From: Pseudomonas sp. ZH-FAD
GTDB lineage: Bacteria; Pseudomonadota; Gammaproteobacteria; Pseudomonadales; Pseudomonadaceae
Reading direction: 5' to 3'
Assembly: GCF_002803095.1 (NCBI RefSeq)
Contig: NZ_PGLR01000003.1
Span: 124,001-188,000, forward strand
DNA: 64,000 nt
The notes under the pieces were generated by a model. It worked only from the letters and a program-made list of their open reading frames with translations, was not told the origin of the DNA and searched no databases. The position numbers and the translations under genes were made by a program. Of this stretch, positions 1 to 7,749 are shown piece after piece; position 1 is the stretch's first letter, and the number at the start of each line of letters is the position of its first letter.

Positions 1-55
1 CGGGCTGTCCACTTGCGGCATAATGCGCGGCGTTTTTCCTGTTTCCGGAGTTGTC

Positions 56-505
56 ATGAAAGTCGCCATTCTCTCGGGCTCGGTCTACGGTACGGCCGAG
101 GAAGTCGCTCGCCACGCCGAGCGCCAGCTCAAGACCGCCGGGTTGGACGCCTGGCACAAAGCGAACGTGAGCCTCGAGGAGCTGCTGGCCTTCGCGCCGG
201 ACGCCTTCCTTACCGTCACCTCCACCACTGGCATGGGTGAGCTGCCAGACAACCTGCTGCCGCTGTACAGCGAAATCAGAGACAGTTTGCCGGCCTGGAG
301 CGGCAAACCGGCTGCGGTGCTGGCGCTGGGCGACTCCAGCTATGACACCTTCTGCGGCGGCGGTGAACTGATGCGTGAGTTGTATGCCGAGCTGGGCCTG
401 CGCGAAGTGGTGGAAATGCTGCGCCTGGACTCCAGCGAAACCGTCACGCCTGAAACCGATGCCGAACCCTGGCTGCAAGCCTTCGTGGCGGCGCTGAAGG
501 CCTGA
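56..505 (+). CDS. Flavodoxin, MioC-like
   Basis: This 149-residue protein is a short-chain flavodoxin, an FMN-binding electron carrier of the cytoplasm. The N-terminus MKVAILSGSVYGTAEEVA carries the phosphate-binding loop SGSVYGTAEE (residues 8-17). Later loops (STTGMGELPDN and ALGDSSYDTFCGGG) match the FMN isoalloxazine-binding loops of the family. The length is typical of MioC-type flavodoxins, which have been linked to biotin synthase activity in E. coli; the partner here is unknown. I chose the ATG at 56 because the family begins at MKVAI; an upstream in-frame ATG at 23 would add residues without family support. The stop is one base from the next GTG start, so the cupin gene is probably co-transcribed. 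Confidence 0.9.
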   Translation: MKVAILSGSVYGTAEEVARHAERQLKTAGLDAWHKANVSLEELLAFAPDAFLTVTSTTGMGELPDNLLPLYSEIRDSLPAWSGKPAAVLALGDSSYDTFCGGGELMRELYAELGLREVVEMLRLDSSETVTPETDAEPWLQAFVAALKA

Positions 506-506
506 C

Positions 507-974
507 GTGCACCCGCGCGCTCGCCAGTTGATCGACAGCCTCGGGCTTGCCGCGCATCCCGAGGGCGGTTATTACCGTCGCCTGTTCGTTTCGGCGCAGC
601 GCGATGCTCAGGGCCGGGCGGCTTCCAGCGCCATTCTGTTCCTGCTGCCGGGTGGTGCGGTCAGCCGCTGGCATCGGGTCGACGCCGACGAGCTGTGGCA
701 CTTTCACGAGGGCGACCCTCTGCAGTTGTTGGTAGCCGATATCCCCAACGCGGTGCGTTGCGAGTTGCTCGGGCCGGCCAGTGAGGGGCAGATGCCGCAG
801 CGCGCGGTAGCGGCCCATGCCTGGCAGGCGGCGCGCTCGACGGGCGCCTATACGCTGGTCGGTTGCACTGTGGCGCCGGAGTTCCAGTTCGAGGGTTTTC
901 GCCTGCTGGCCGATGACGCCGAGGCTCAGGCGCAGTGGCCGCTGCTGGCGCGCGATTACCCCGAGCTGGTTTGA
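507..974 (+). CDS. Cupin domain protein, DUF985 family
   Basis: The product has 155 residues and reads as a small DUF985 cupin. It opens with the family signature LGLAAHPEGGYYRR and contains the cupin-like segment SRWHRVDADELWHFHEGDPL, whose His and Glu residues sit where cupins bind metal. Related proteins (YML079w-like) have a jelly-roll fold without an agreed reaction, so I assign no function. Translation starts at GTG 507, one base after the flavodoxin stop, which implies translational coupling. The protein has no signal peptide or membrane segment and should be cytosolic. Confidence 0.85.
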   Translation: MHPRARQLIDSLGLAAHPEGGYYRRLFVSAQRDAQGRAASSAILFLLPGGAVSRWHRVDADELWHFHEGDPLQLLVADIPNAVRCELLGPASEGQMPQRAVAAHAWQAARSTGAYTLVGCTVAPEFQFEGFRLLADDAEAQAQWPLLARDYPELV

Positions 975-1133
975 CCGGCGATAAAAGCGGCGAATACCTG
1001 CCTATCGCACCGCGGCGCGCCAGCGCCGTGACCCGCAAAGCCATCAAGATGGCTGCCAGGGCAACTACCGCCAGCAACGCGCCTGGCTAGACTGCGAACA
1101 CCACCGACCAACAAGAATATCGAGGTGATCGCC

Positions 1134-1910
1134 GTGAATGCTCCGCTGAAACTCCCCGCTGTGAAGAATCTGGTTTCCGAGGCCGAATGGCGTGCACGCG
1201 TCGACCTCGCCGCCTGCTACCGGCTGATCGCCCTCTATGGCTGGGACGATCTGATCTTCACCCACATCTCTGCCAAGGTACCGGGTACGGAAGATTTCCT
1301 GATCAACCCCTATGGCCTGATGTTTCACGAAATCACGGCGTCGAGCCTGGTCAAGGTCGACCTGGCGGGCAACAAACTGATGGACAGCCCGTTCGACATC
1401 AATCCAGCCGGTTACACCATTCACAGTGCCGTACACGAGGTGCGCCACGACGTCGGCTGCGTGCTGCATATTCACACGTCTGCCGGCATCGCCGTGTCGG
1501 CGCAGAAACAAGGCTTGCTGCCCCTGTCGCAGCAGTCACTGTTCGTCCTCGCCAGCCTGGCCTACCACGGTTATGAAGGCGTGGCGCTGAATCATGACGA
1601 GAAAGCGCGGCTGCAGGCGGACCTGGGCGACAAGAACTTCATGATCCTGCCCAACCATGGGTTGCTCACTGCTTTCGGCGGCATCGCCGACGCCTTCCTC
1701 GGCATGTTCATCCTGCAGCGCGCCTGCGAGATTCAGGTCATGGCGCAGAGCGGCGGTGCCGAGCTGATCCACATTCCGCAGCAGATTCTCGACGGCGCGC
1801 GGGCGATGATCGCCGGTGTGATGAAAACGCCGCAGGGCATGGGCGGGGCGCTGCCCTGGCCAGCGCTGCTGCGCAAGCTGGACCAGCAGATGCCAGGTTA
1901 CGACCAGTGA
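1134..1910 (+). CDS. Class II aldolase/adducin family protein
   Basis: This 258-residue protein belongs to the class II aldolase/adducin fold, whose members are metal-dependent aldolases, epimerases or decarboxylases. The zinc-site histidines are visible in LHIHTSAG and in NHGLLTAFG, and a central ACYRLIALYGWDD segment is typical of the family. The substrate cannot be read from the sequence. I prefer the GTG at 1134 (protein MNAPLKL...) because GAGG at 1122-1125 is then eight bases upstream; the longer start at GTG 1125 would overlap that ribosome-binding site. The stop overlaps the start of the downstream hydrolase (GTGA), so the two are co-translated. Confidence 0.85.
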   Translation: MNAPLKLPAVKNLVSEAEWRARVDLAACYRLIALYGWDDLIFTHISAKVPGTEDFLINPYGLMFHEITASSLVKVDLAGNKLMDSPFDINPAGYTIHSAVHEVRHDVGCVLHIHTSAGIAVSAQKQGLLPLSQQSLFVLASLAYHGYEGVALNHDEKARLQADLGDKNFMILPNHGLLTAFGGIADAFLGMFILQRACEIQVMAQSGGAELIHIPQQILDGARAMIAGVMKTPQGMGGALPWPALLRKLDQQMPGYDQ

Positions 1911-2800
1911 GCGAGCTGCCAGGCATCGCCCTGGACGAGTGGCGCGCGCAAAGCCAGGCGTTGCACTTTCATGGTCACACGATCCGTTACTGGACTGCTG
2001 GAGACACGCAAGCCCAGCCGCTGCTGCTGATTCACGGCTTTCCCAGCGCCAGCTGGGACTGGCATCGCCTGTGGGCGCCGCTGGCCGGGCGTTACCGGCT
2101 AATCGCCTGCGACATGCTTGGCTTCGGTTACTCGGCCAAGCCGCGTGGGCATGCCTACAGCCTGCTGGAACAGGCAGATCTGCAGCAGGCACTGCTGGCC
2201 CATATCGGCGAACGGCGCGCGGTGCATGTGCTGGCTCACGACTATGGTGACAGCGTTGCCCAGGAGCTGATCGCGCGGCATCAGGACGGGCAACTGCAGT
2301 TGGCGAGTTGTGTGTTCCTCAACGGCGGTCTGTTCCCCGAAACCCATCATCCGGTGCGGGTGCAGAAGTTGCTGCTCGGGCCGCTTGGCCCGCTGATCGG
2401 GCGGTTGTTCTCACGGCGCAAGCTGGCACAGAGTTTCGCCCGCATCTTCGGCCCGCACACCCAGGCCAGCGAAGCCGAACTGGATGCCCTGTGGCAACTG
2501 GTGGCGTACAACAACGGCCCGGCGGTGATGCATCGTCTGATTCGCTACATGCCCGAGCGGCGTCAGCAGCGGCAGCGCTGGGTCACGGCGATGCAGGCTA
2601 CGATGCTGCCGATGCGGGTGATCGATGGCGCTTTCGATCCCATCTCCGGTGCGCATATGGTGGCGCGCTACCGTGAGTTGATCGCAGACGCCGACACCGT
2701 TCTGCTCGACGGCATTGGCCACTATCCGCAGTTGGAGGCGCCGGCTGCGGTGCTCGAGCATTACCTGCAGTTTCGCGATGCAAGGAGCCCGCATGCGTAG
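1907..2800 (+). CDS. Alpha/beta hydrolase, epoxide hydrolase/haloalkane dehalogenase-like
   Basis: This 297-residue alpha/beta hydrolase has the oxyanion segment LIHGFPSASWDW (residues 41-52) and the elbow HDYGDSVAQE (111-120). The likely nucleophile is Asp112 rather than Ser, as in epoxide hydrolases, haloalkane dehalogenases and the MEST family. A later Asp in GAFDPISG and a His in GIGHYPQLE complete a plausible triad. The GTG start overlaps the aldolase stop by four bases, and the 3' end overlaps the next gene by eight bases, so the three genes form one operon. The natural substrate is unknown. Confidence 0.85.
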   Translation: MSELPGIALDEWRAQSQALHFHGHTIRYWTAGDTQAQPLLLIHGFPSASWDWHRLWAPLAGRYRLIACDMLGFGYSAKPRGHAYSLLEQADLQQALLAHIGERRAVHVLAHDYGDSVAQELIARHQDGQLQLASCVFLNGGLFPETHHPVRVQKLLLGPLGPLIGRLFSRRKLAQSFARIFGPHTQASEAELDALWQLVAYNNGPAVMHRLIRYMPERRQQRQRWVTAMQATMLPMRVIDGAFDPISGAHMVARYRELIADADTVLLDGIGHYPQLEAPAAVLEHYLQFRDARSPHA

Positions 2801-3323
2801 ACGTACCCTGCTCAAAGGCGCTGCGCTCGGCGGAGCCGCCGCACTCGGCGCCGGCTACTGGGCCTTGCCTGTCGGGCCGCGGCCGGCGGCTGTCAGCCTG
2901 GAGGGCGCACGTCAGGTGCTGGCGGACTTGCAAGGCAAGACGCTGCAGAACATTCGCGGCTGGAGCCCGAGCGAAGTGTTCAATCACTGCGCGCAGAGCA
3001 TCGATTACTCCATCGACGGTTATCCCGAGCTGAAACCGGCCTGGTTTCGCCATAGCCTCGGACCGGCCGCGTTCGCCGTGTTCAGCGCGCGCGGCGCCAT
3101 GCGTCATCCGCTGGATGAGGCAATTCCCGGCGCAGCCGCTCTGACTGAACCAGCCGATCAGGCCTTGGCCTTGCAGCGACTGCAGGTGGCTTTTGAGCGT
3201 TTTGCCGAGCACCAGGGTGTGCTGCAGCCGCACTTCGCCTATGGCGCGCTGGACCACGGCGAATACGCCGAGGCGCACGTGTTGCACCTTTACAACCACC
3301 TCAGCCTGATTCGTATTGCCTGA
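2793..3323 (+). CDS. DUF1569 domain protein with Tat-type signal
   Basis: The 176-residue product starts MRRRTLLKGAALGGAA, a twin-arginine motif (RRRTLLK) followed by a hydrophobic alanine/glycine-rich stretch, so export by the Tat system as a folded protein is likely. The remainder matches the DUF1569 family (for example FNHCAQSIDYSIDGYPE and the terminal HLYNHLSLIRIA), related to DinB-like four-helix proteins that often bind metal. Start ATG 2793 has AAGGAG five bases upstream; a longer reading frame begins at 2715 but lacks this site. It overlaps the hydrolase gene by eight bases. No reaction is known. Confidence 0.8.
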   Translation: MRRRTLLKGAALGGAAALGAGYWALPVGPRPAAVSLEGARQVLADLQGKTLQNIRGWSPSEVFNHCAQSIDYSIDGYPELKPAWFRHSLGPAAFAVFSARGAMRHPLDEAIPGAAALTEPADQALALQRLQVAFERFAEHQGVLQPHFAYGALDHGEYAEAHVLHLYNHLSLIRIA

Positions 3324-3429
3324 GCGTACGCGAGGATGAGCGGGTCAGCGTTGCGATAATTTTTGTCGAACCTCCGGCGCCGTGAGCGACTCAGTAACTG
3401 TGTCACTCACAGGAAAGTCGAGGTTACTC

Positions 3430-3720
3430 ATGAACAACATGAACAAGAAATTATCTGCACTGCTGCTGAGCGGGATTCTGGGCGCGATGGCGCTGCCTGC
3501 CTTTGCTGAAACCGAGTCTGATGGCACCAGCTCCCCTGGTCCTACCATGCCCTCTGCTCCAGGGGATGCGCCGATGAATCCGGCTGATGACGGCGACGGC
3601 ATCCCGCCGGTGCAGGGCCCCAACACCGATGGCAATCCCGGTGGTGACCGGGGTGGTTCCGGTGATGGCAGCGGCACCGGCGGCAGTGGTTCCGGCTCGG
3701 GTTCCGGCACCGGTAACTGA
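3430..3720 (+). CDS. Small exported glycine/serine-rich protein, unknown function
   Basis: This is a 96-residue protein I do not recognise. MNNMNKKLSALLLSG followed by ILGAMALPAFA is a clear Sec signal peptide ending near residue 24, so the mature chain is about 72 residues. The mature part is acidic and rich in Pro, Gly, Asp and Ser, and its last 30 residues are a Gly-Ser-Thr repeat (GGSGSGSGSGTGN-like) with no cysteines. It is probably disordered and periplasmic or surface-located. ATG 3430 has GAGG six bases upstream. It stands alone, with over 100 bases on either side, so it is likely transcribed by itself. Confidence 0.7.
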   Translation: MNNMNKKLSALLLSGILGAMALPAFAETESDGTSSPGPTMPSAPGDAPMNPADDGDGIPPVQGPNTDGNPGGDRGGSGDGSGTGGSGSGSGSGTGN

Positions 3721-3831
3721 GCCGCATAAGGTCGCATTATCGGCCGTCATTCAGCAGTCCCGCGCGCCTTGTGAAGCGCGCGGGGCTGCCTGACACTCGG
3801 TGCATTCACAACCTGCCCGAGGAAGCTGTCG

Positions 3832-4743
3832 ATGAGCGATGCCATCCGTTTCGAAGATCAAGTGGTCATAGTCACCGGTGCTGGCGGTGGCCTGGGCCGC
3901 GCCCATGCACTGCTGTTCGCTCGCCATGGTGCCAAGGTGGTGGTCAACGATCTCGGCGGTAGCACCCATGGTGAAGGGGCCAACGCTTCGGCGGCCGACA
4001 AGGTGGTGGAAGAGATTCGCGCCTTCGGTGGTACTGCAGTGGCCAACCATGACTCAGTCACCGATGGCGACAAGATCGTGCAGACGGCGCTGGATCATTT
4101 CGGCCGTATCGATGTGCTGGTCAACAACGCCGGCATTCTGCGCGACAAGAGCTTCCACAAGATGGAAGATGCCGACTGGGATCTGGTCTACAGGGTCCAT
4201 GTCGAAGGCGCCTACAAGACCACTCACGCGGCCTGGCCTCACTTGCGCGAGCAGAACTTCGGCCGTGTCATCTTCACCTCGTCGACCTCCGGCATCTACG
4301 GCAACTTCGGCCAGAGCAACTACGGCATGGCCAAGCTCGGCCTGTACGGGCTGACGCGTACACTGGCCATCGAAGGGCGCAAGAACAACATCCTGGTCAA
4401 CGCCATCGCACCGACCGGTGCCACGCGCATGACCGAAGGGTTGATCCCGCCGCAGGTGTTCGAACAACTCAAACCCGAACTGGTCAGCCCACTGGTGGTG
4501 TACCTCGGTAGCGCCGCCTGTCAGGACACCGGCGGCCTGTACGAAGTCGGCGGTGGCTGGGTGGGCAAGGTGCGCTGGGAGCGCAGCCTGGGCGCGGGCT
4601 TCGATCCCAAGGCCGGTTTCAGCCCCGAGGATGTCGCGGCGCAGTGGCAACGCATCTGCGATTTCGAGGGCGCTGCGCACCCGGCCGACAACGTCGAGGC
4701 GCTCAAGGAGATGATGGCGAACCTGCAGAAGTACGCGCTCTAG
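3832..4743 (+). CDS. SDR family oxidoreductase (3-hydroxyacyl-CoA dehydrogenase-like)
   Basis: This 303-residue short-chain dehydrogenase has the nucleotide-binding TGAGGGLGRAHA near residues 15-26, the structural NNAGILRDKS motif, and the catalytic Ser...Tyr-x3-Lys in TSSTSGIYG...SNYGMAK. The long insertion NDLGGSTHGEG and the C-terminal extension resemble the dehydrogenase domain of peroxisomal multifunctional enzyme type 2, so an NAD-dependent 3-hydroxyacyl-CoA substrate is likely but not proved. It is cytoplasmic. The GAGG upstream and MSDAIRF start fit the family. It appears monocistronic, with about 240 bases to the next gene. Confidence 0.85.
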   Translation: MSDAIRFEDQVVIVTGAGGGLGRAHALLFARHGAKVVVNDLGGSTHGEGANASAADKVVEEIRAFGGTAVANHDSVTDGDKIVQTALDHFGRIDVLVNNAGILRDKSFHKMEDADWDLVYRVHVEGAYKTTHAAWPHLREQNFGRVIFTSSTSGIYGNFGQSNYGMAKLGLYGLTRTLAIEGRKNNILVNAIAPTGATRMTEGLIPPQVFEQLKPELVSPLVVYLGSAACQDTGGLYEVGGGWVGKVRWERSLGAGFDPKAGFSPEDVAAQWQRICDFEGAAHPADNVEALKEMMANLQKYAL

Positions 4744-4986
4744 ACCACATGCGGGCACTGAAAGGCCGGCAGTGATCATATGAAACGCTCAATGCCGCGT
4801 TTGGCAGGAGCCCACCCCGGGGCGAAGCTTTTCGATGCTGCACCGGCCAGATTCGCGGCGGGGCGCCGCTTCTACACAGTCGGTGTATCGACGCTTGATG
4901 TTTGCTGAGTAGTACCCGGCTGTTACCTGTCGGAGGAAATAGGGGCGAATAATGGCATTCGTTCCACCTACCTTCAGGAGACGATC

Positions 4987-5568
4987 ATGGCTGCCAAGAA
5001 GATTCTCATGCTGGTCGGCGACTACGCCGAGGACTACGAAACCATGGTGCCGTTCCAGGCGCTGCAGATGGTCGGCCATACCGTGCATGCGGTCTGCCCG
5101 GGCAAGGTAACCGGCCAGACGGTACGCACCGCCATTCACGATTTCGAGGGCGACCAGACCTACAGCGAAAAGCCGGGGCACAACTTTGCGCTCAACTTCG
5201 ATTTCGCCAAGGTCCGTGCCGAAGACTACGACGCTCTGGTCATTCCCGGTGGTCGTGCTCCTGAATACTTGCGCCTAAATGCCGACGTCATCGCCCTGGT
5301 GACGGCCTTCACCAAGGCCGACAAGCCCATCGCTGCCGTCTGCCATGGTGCCCAGCTGCTGGCGGCAGCCGGGGTGCTGGAGGGACGTGAGTGCAGCGCC
5401 TATCCTGCTTGTGCGCCGGAAGTGACGTTGGCCGGCGGCAAGTACGTGGAAATCCCGGTGGACCAGGCACACGTGCAGGGCAAGCTGGTCACCGCGCCGG
5501 CCTGGCCTGCGCATCCGGCCTGGCTGGCGGCGTTTCTCAAGGTGCTGGGGACTGAAATCCGCTTGTGA
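4987..5568 (+). CDS. DJ-1/PfpI family protein
   Basis: The product is a 193-residue DJ-1/PfpI-superfamily protein. It contains the nucleophile elbow [13 protein letters not shown] with Cys119, and the conserved acidic residue in DYAEDYE near the N-terminus. Family members act as glyoxalases, deglycases, chaperones or amidases; the tyrosine-rich [12 protein letters not shown] start is shared with PfpI-like hydrolases. CAGGAG precedes ATG 4987 by a normal distance. A short hairpin (5578-5596) and a longer inverted repeat (5652-5704) follow the stop. Confidence 0.85.
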   Translation: MAAKKILMLVGDYAEDYETMVPFQALQMVGHTVHAVCPGKVTGQTVRTAIHDFEGDQTYSEKPGHNFALNFDFAKVRAEDYDALVIPGGRAPEYLRLNADVIALVTAFTKADKPIAAVCHGAQLLAAAGVLEGRECSAYPACAPEVTLAGGKYVEIPVDQAHVQGKLVTAPAWPAHPAWLAAFLKVLGTEIRL

Positions 5569-5577
5569 GCAGCCGGA

Positions 5578-5596
5578 GCCCGGATGCAATCCGGGC
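5578..5596. repeat. REP-like hairpin GCCCGGAT-GCA-ATCCGGGC
   Basis: Eight-base arms GCCCGGAT and ATCCGGGC flank the loop GCA ten bases after the DJ-1/PfpI stop. The same core recurs inverted at 57468-57484, so this is a dispersed element rather than a gene-specific terminator; no T-tract follows. Confidence 0.7.
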
Positions 5597-5651
5597 GCAT
5601 CATCGCCAGCATTCACGCACTGATTGCACCGGGCTATGGCGCGGGCAAGAC

Positions 5652-5704
5652 GTAGGGCGGGTGCAACCCGCCAGTCCATACGTGGCGGGTTGCACCCGCC
5701 CTAC
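5652..5704. repeat. Perfect 22-bp inverted repeat with GTAGG/CCTAC ends
   Basis: The left arm (5652-5673) begins GTAGGGCGGGTGCAACC and the right arm (5683-5704) is its exact reverse complement ending CCTAC, with nine bases between. It lies immediately before the ribosome-binding site of the ribbon-helix-helix gene, so it could shape the 5' UTR of that mRNA or cap the upstream transcript. It resembles short palindromic intergenic repeats common in Pseudomonas. Confidence 0.85.
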
Positions 5705-5722
5705 CTTTCAGGAGCACGACCG

Positions 5723-6025
5723 ATGTGCGAACTCTATGTGAAGGCCGATCCGATTCTCTACGAGTCGCGCTCACGCTCGTTGCGCATCCGCGGGGTGGTT
5801 ACCACGCTGCGTCTGGAAAATCAGTTCTGGGACATCCTGCGTGAAATCGCCGAAGTCGATGGCATGACCACCAACCAGCTGATCGCCAAGTTGCATGACG
5901 AGGTCATGGACTTTCGCGGCGAAGTGGTCAATTTCGCCTCGTTCCTGCGTGTCAGTTGCACCCGCTACCTGGCACAGAAGGCCGGGCGTCAGGTGCCACT
6001 GAGGGTGGTTGGGGCGAGCGGCTGA
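5723..6025 (+). CDS. Ribbon-helix-helix domain protein
   Basis: This 100-residue protein fits the ribbon-helix-helix family found as stand-alone proteins in proteobacteria: SLRIRGVVTTLRLENQFWDILREIAE gives a beta strand followed by the first helix, and DGMTTNQLIAKLHDEV the second helix. Such folds bind DNA as dimers, so a small regulator is plausible. ATG 5723 is supported by CAGGAG eight bases upstream; the reading frame is open back to 5624 but that part overlaps the palindromic repeat and is unlikely to be translated. The stop is one base from the stop of the convergent 32-residue ORF. Confidence 0.8.
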   Translation: MCELYVKADPILYESRSRSLRIRGVVTTLRLENQFWDILREIAEVDGMTTNQLIAKLHDEVMDFRGEVVNFASFLRVSCTRYLAQKAGRQVPLRVVGASG

Positions 6026-6026
6026 G

Positions 6027-6125
6027 TCACTGGTACATCCAGAAGTTCGGGTGCTCCTGCACGGTCGGGGTGGTCGGCTGCTGGCTCGGTTGGGATTGCT
6101 GGAAGAAACGTTTGATCAGGCTCAT
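6027..6125 (-). CDS. Candidate small protein, 32 residues
   Basis: On the minus strand an ATG at 6125-6123 opens a 33-codon frame starting MSLIKRFFQQSQPSQQP and ending HPNFWMYQ. AGGAG lies nine bases upstream of the ATG, a strong Shine-Dalgarno. The peptide has a basic/aromatic amphipathic N-terminus and a Gln/Pro/Thr-rich middle, which could bind membrane or another protein. It ends one base from the stop of the convergent ribbon-helix-helix gene and lies downstream of the two-component operon. The function is unknown and expression is unproved. Confidence 0.5.
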   Translation of the reverse strand: MSLIKRFFQQSQPSQQPTTPTVQEHPNFWMYQ

Positions 6126-6261
6126 GCGAAGTTACTCCTGTGGTGGCTGTTGAGCAGGTGTGCATGATTGGATAAACGCTTCGATTGATAAAACGGATTG
6201 TCTCTATCTTGATGATTGGGTATGGCTATACCTGAAAACTGAGGTTCGCCATCGCGATCAC

Positions 6262-7749
6262 TCAAGCAAGGCTGCCGGGACGCCGGGGCAAGCGCACGCT
6301 GACACGCAGGCCGCCGAGCGGCGACTCATCAAGGGCGATACTGCCCTGATGCAATTCAACGACGCGGCGCACGATGGACAACCCCAGCCCGGCGCCCTGG
6401 CCTTCTCCAACGCGGAAGAAGCGCTCGAACAAGCGCTCGCGCAACTCCGCTGGCACACCTGGGCCACTGTCGAGTACCTGCAGCAGCAGGTACTGAGTGG
6501 TGGCCTGCAGCTGTACCTGAATGCAGCCGCCCGCCGGGGTGTACTGCACGGCATTGCTCACCAGGTTCTGCAGCAGGATACCCAGGCTGGGGGCATCCGC
6601 CGGCAGGTGGTAGTCGCCTGGTTCCTCAGCGTCGAGAATCAGCTCCTGGCCGCGATTGAGCGCCAGCGGCGTCAGCTCTGCCAGCTCGCCACGCAGGAAG
6701 GCCAGCAGGTCGAGGTGGTCCATGTTCAGGCGGATGCCGTTGGGATCGAGGCGTGCCAGCGTCAGCAGTTGTGCGACTACGCGGGTCGCGCGGTCGACAC
6801 CGCTGCCCAATTGCCTCAGAGCTTCTTCACGGTCGCTGGCATCCGGTGCTTCCAGTGCGTTCTGCGCATGAATGCGCAGCACCGCCAGCGGCGTACGCAG
6901 CTCGTGGGCGGCATCGGCGATGAAGCGTTTTTCCTGTTCCAGCAGTTGGTTGACCTGCATCAGCAGGCGGTTGAGCGCAGCGGCCATCGGCTCCAGTTCG
7001 TTGGGTAACGGCGGGAAGACCAGCGGCGCCAGGTTGTCCGGTGCGCGACCACGAATGGCATCGGCCATGCGCTTGAGCGGATACAAACCCCAACCCACGG
7101 TGAGCCACAGCAGCAGGCCGACGATGGGCAGACCGATCAGCAGCGGTTGCAGGCTGCGTCGGGCGATCTTGCCGATCAGCTCGCCGCGCACGTCATCGCG
7201 CTCGCCCGCCAGCACCCAGTGGTAGTCGCGGCTGTCATGCAGCACGAACACACGCCAGCGGTGCTCGCCGATGTTCAGCGTGTGATAGCCGATCAGGTAG
7301 CGGGCCAGTTGGGCCAGGCGTTCACGCATGGGCTGGTCATCGTTGGGCAGAGCCAGGCCGAGCTGCTCGATCATGTCGTTGAGCAAGCCGGGCGGGGCGC
7401 TGGCGGACTGGAACAGCAGCTCACCATCGTCGTCGAGCATCTGGAAGGCCAGCTTGCCTTCGTATTCGTGGCCGAGCAGGTTGTCCGGGTTGCGCGCGTT
7501 GTGCAGCAGCAGCGCTTCGTCGAGCACGGCCTGCATCTCGTTGCGCTCACTTTCACTCAGGTCATGGCGCACCAGACCCATGAGCAGGCGCGCGGTCTGA
7601 GAAAGCTGGGCGTCGAACAGCTCGCGCACTTCATGCACCGAGTCGTTGTAGATCTTGTAGCTGATCAGCCCGAAGCTGGCTGCGACCAGCAGCAGTAGCA
7701 GGGCGAGCAGGCGGGTACGGATGGAGCCGAAGGTTTTCAGCAGCCTCAT
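6262..7749 (-). CDS. Two-component sensor histidine kinase, QseC/PmrB-like
   Basis: This 495-residue membrane kinase has a first transmembrane helix at about residues 13-33, a periplasmic sensor of about 165 residues, a second helix at about 202-222, and a HAMP region. The phosphoacceptor box FIADAAHELRTPL has His282. An N box (NLVSNAVQYTP) and glycine boxes (DSGPGVP, GAGLGLSIV) form the ATPase domain. Its ATG overlaps the stop of the response regulator gene (ATGA), so the pair is co-translated. It is the last gene of a seven-gene minus-strand operon, and its signal may be connected to the product made by the upstream enzymes. The ligand is unknown. Confidence 0.92.
   Translation of the reverse strand: MRLLKTFGSIRTRLLALLLLLVAASFGLISYKIYNDSVHEVRELFDAQLSQTARLLMGLVRHDLSESERNEMQAVLDEALLLHNARNPDNLLGHEYEGKLAFQMLDDDGELLFQSASAPPGLLNDMIEQLGLALPNDDQPMRERLAQLARYLIGYHTLNIGEHRWRVFVLHDSRDYHWVLAGERDDVRGELIGKIARRSLQPLLIGLPIVGLLLWLTVGWGLYPLKRMADAIRGRAPDNLAPLVFPPLPNELEPMAAALNRLLMQVNQLLEQEKRFIADAAHELRTPLAVLRIHAQNALEAPDASDREEALRQLGSGVDRATRVVAQLLTLARLDPNGIRLNMDHLDLLAFLRGELAELTPLALNRGQELILDAEEPGDYHLPADAPSLGILLQNLVSNAVQYTPAGGCIQVQLQATTQYLLLQVLDSGPGVPAELRERLFERFFRVGEGQGAGLGLSIVRRVVELHQGSIALDESPLGGLRVSVRLPRRPGSLA

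Noticed and set aside
3368..3395. GAACCT with TCAGT downstream, resembling an AlgU/RpoE promoter before the glycine-rich secreted protein
   Set aside because: The -35 fits but the -10 matches the TCTGA consensus poorly, so I do not annotate it.
4952..4986. Small ORF starting at an ATG after GGAGGAAAT, before the DJ-1/PfpI gene
   Set aside because: The frame runs out of phase into the downstream gene with no support; the real start is ATG 4987 with its own CAGGAG.
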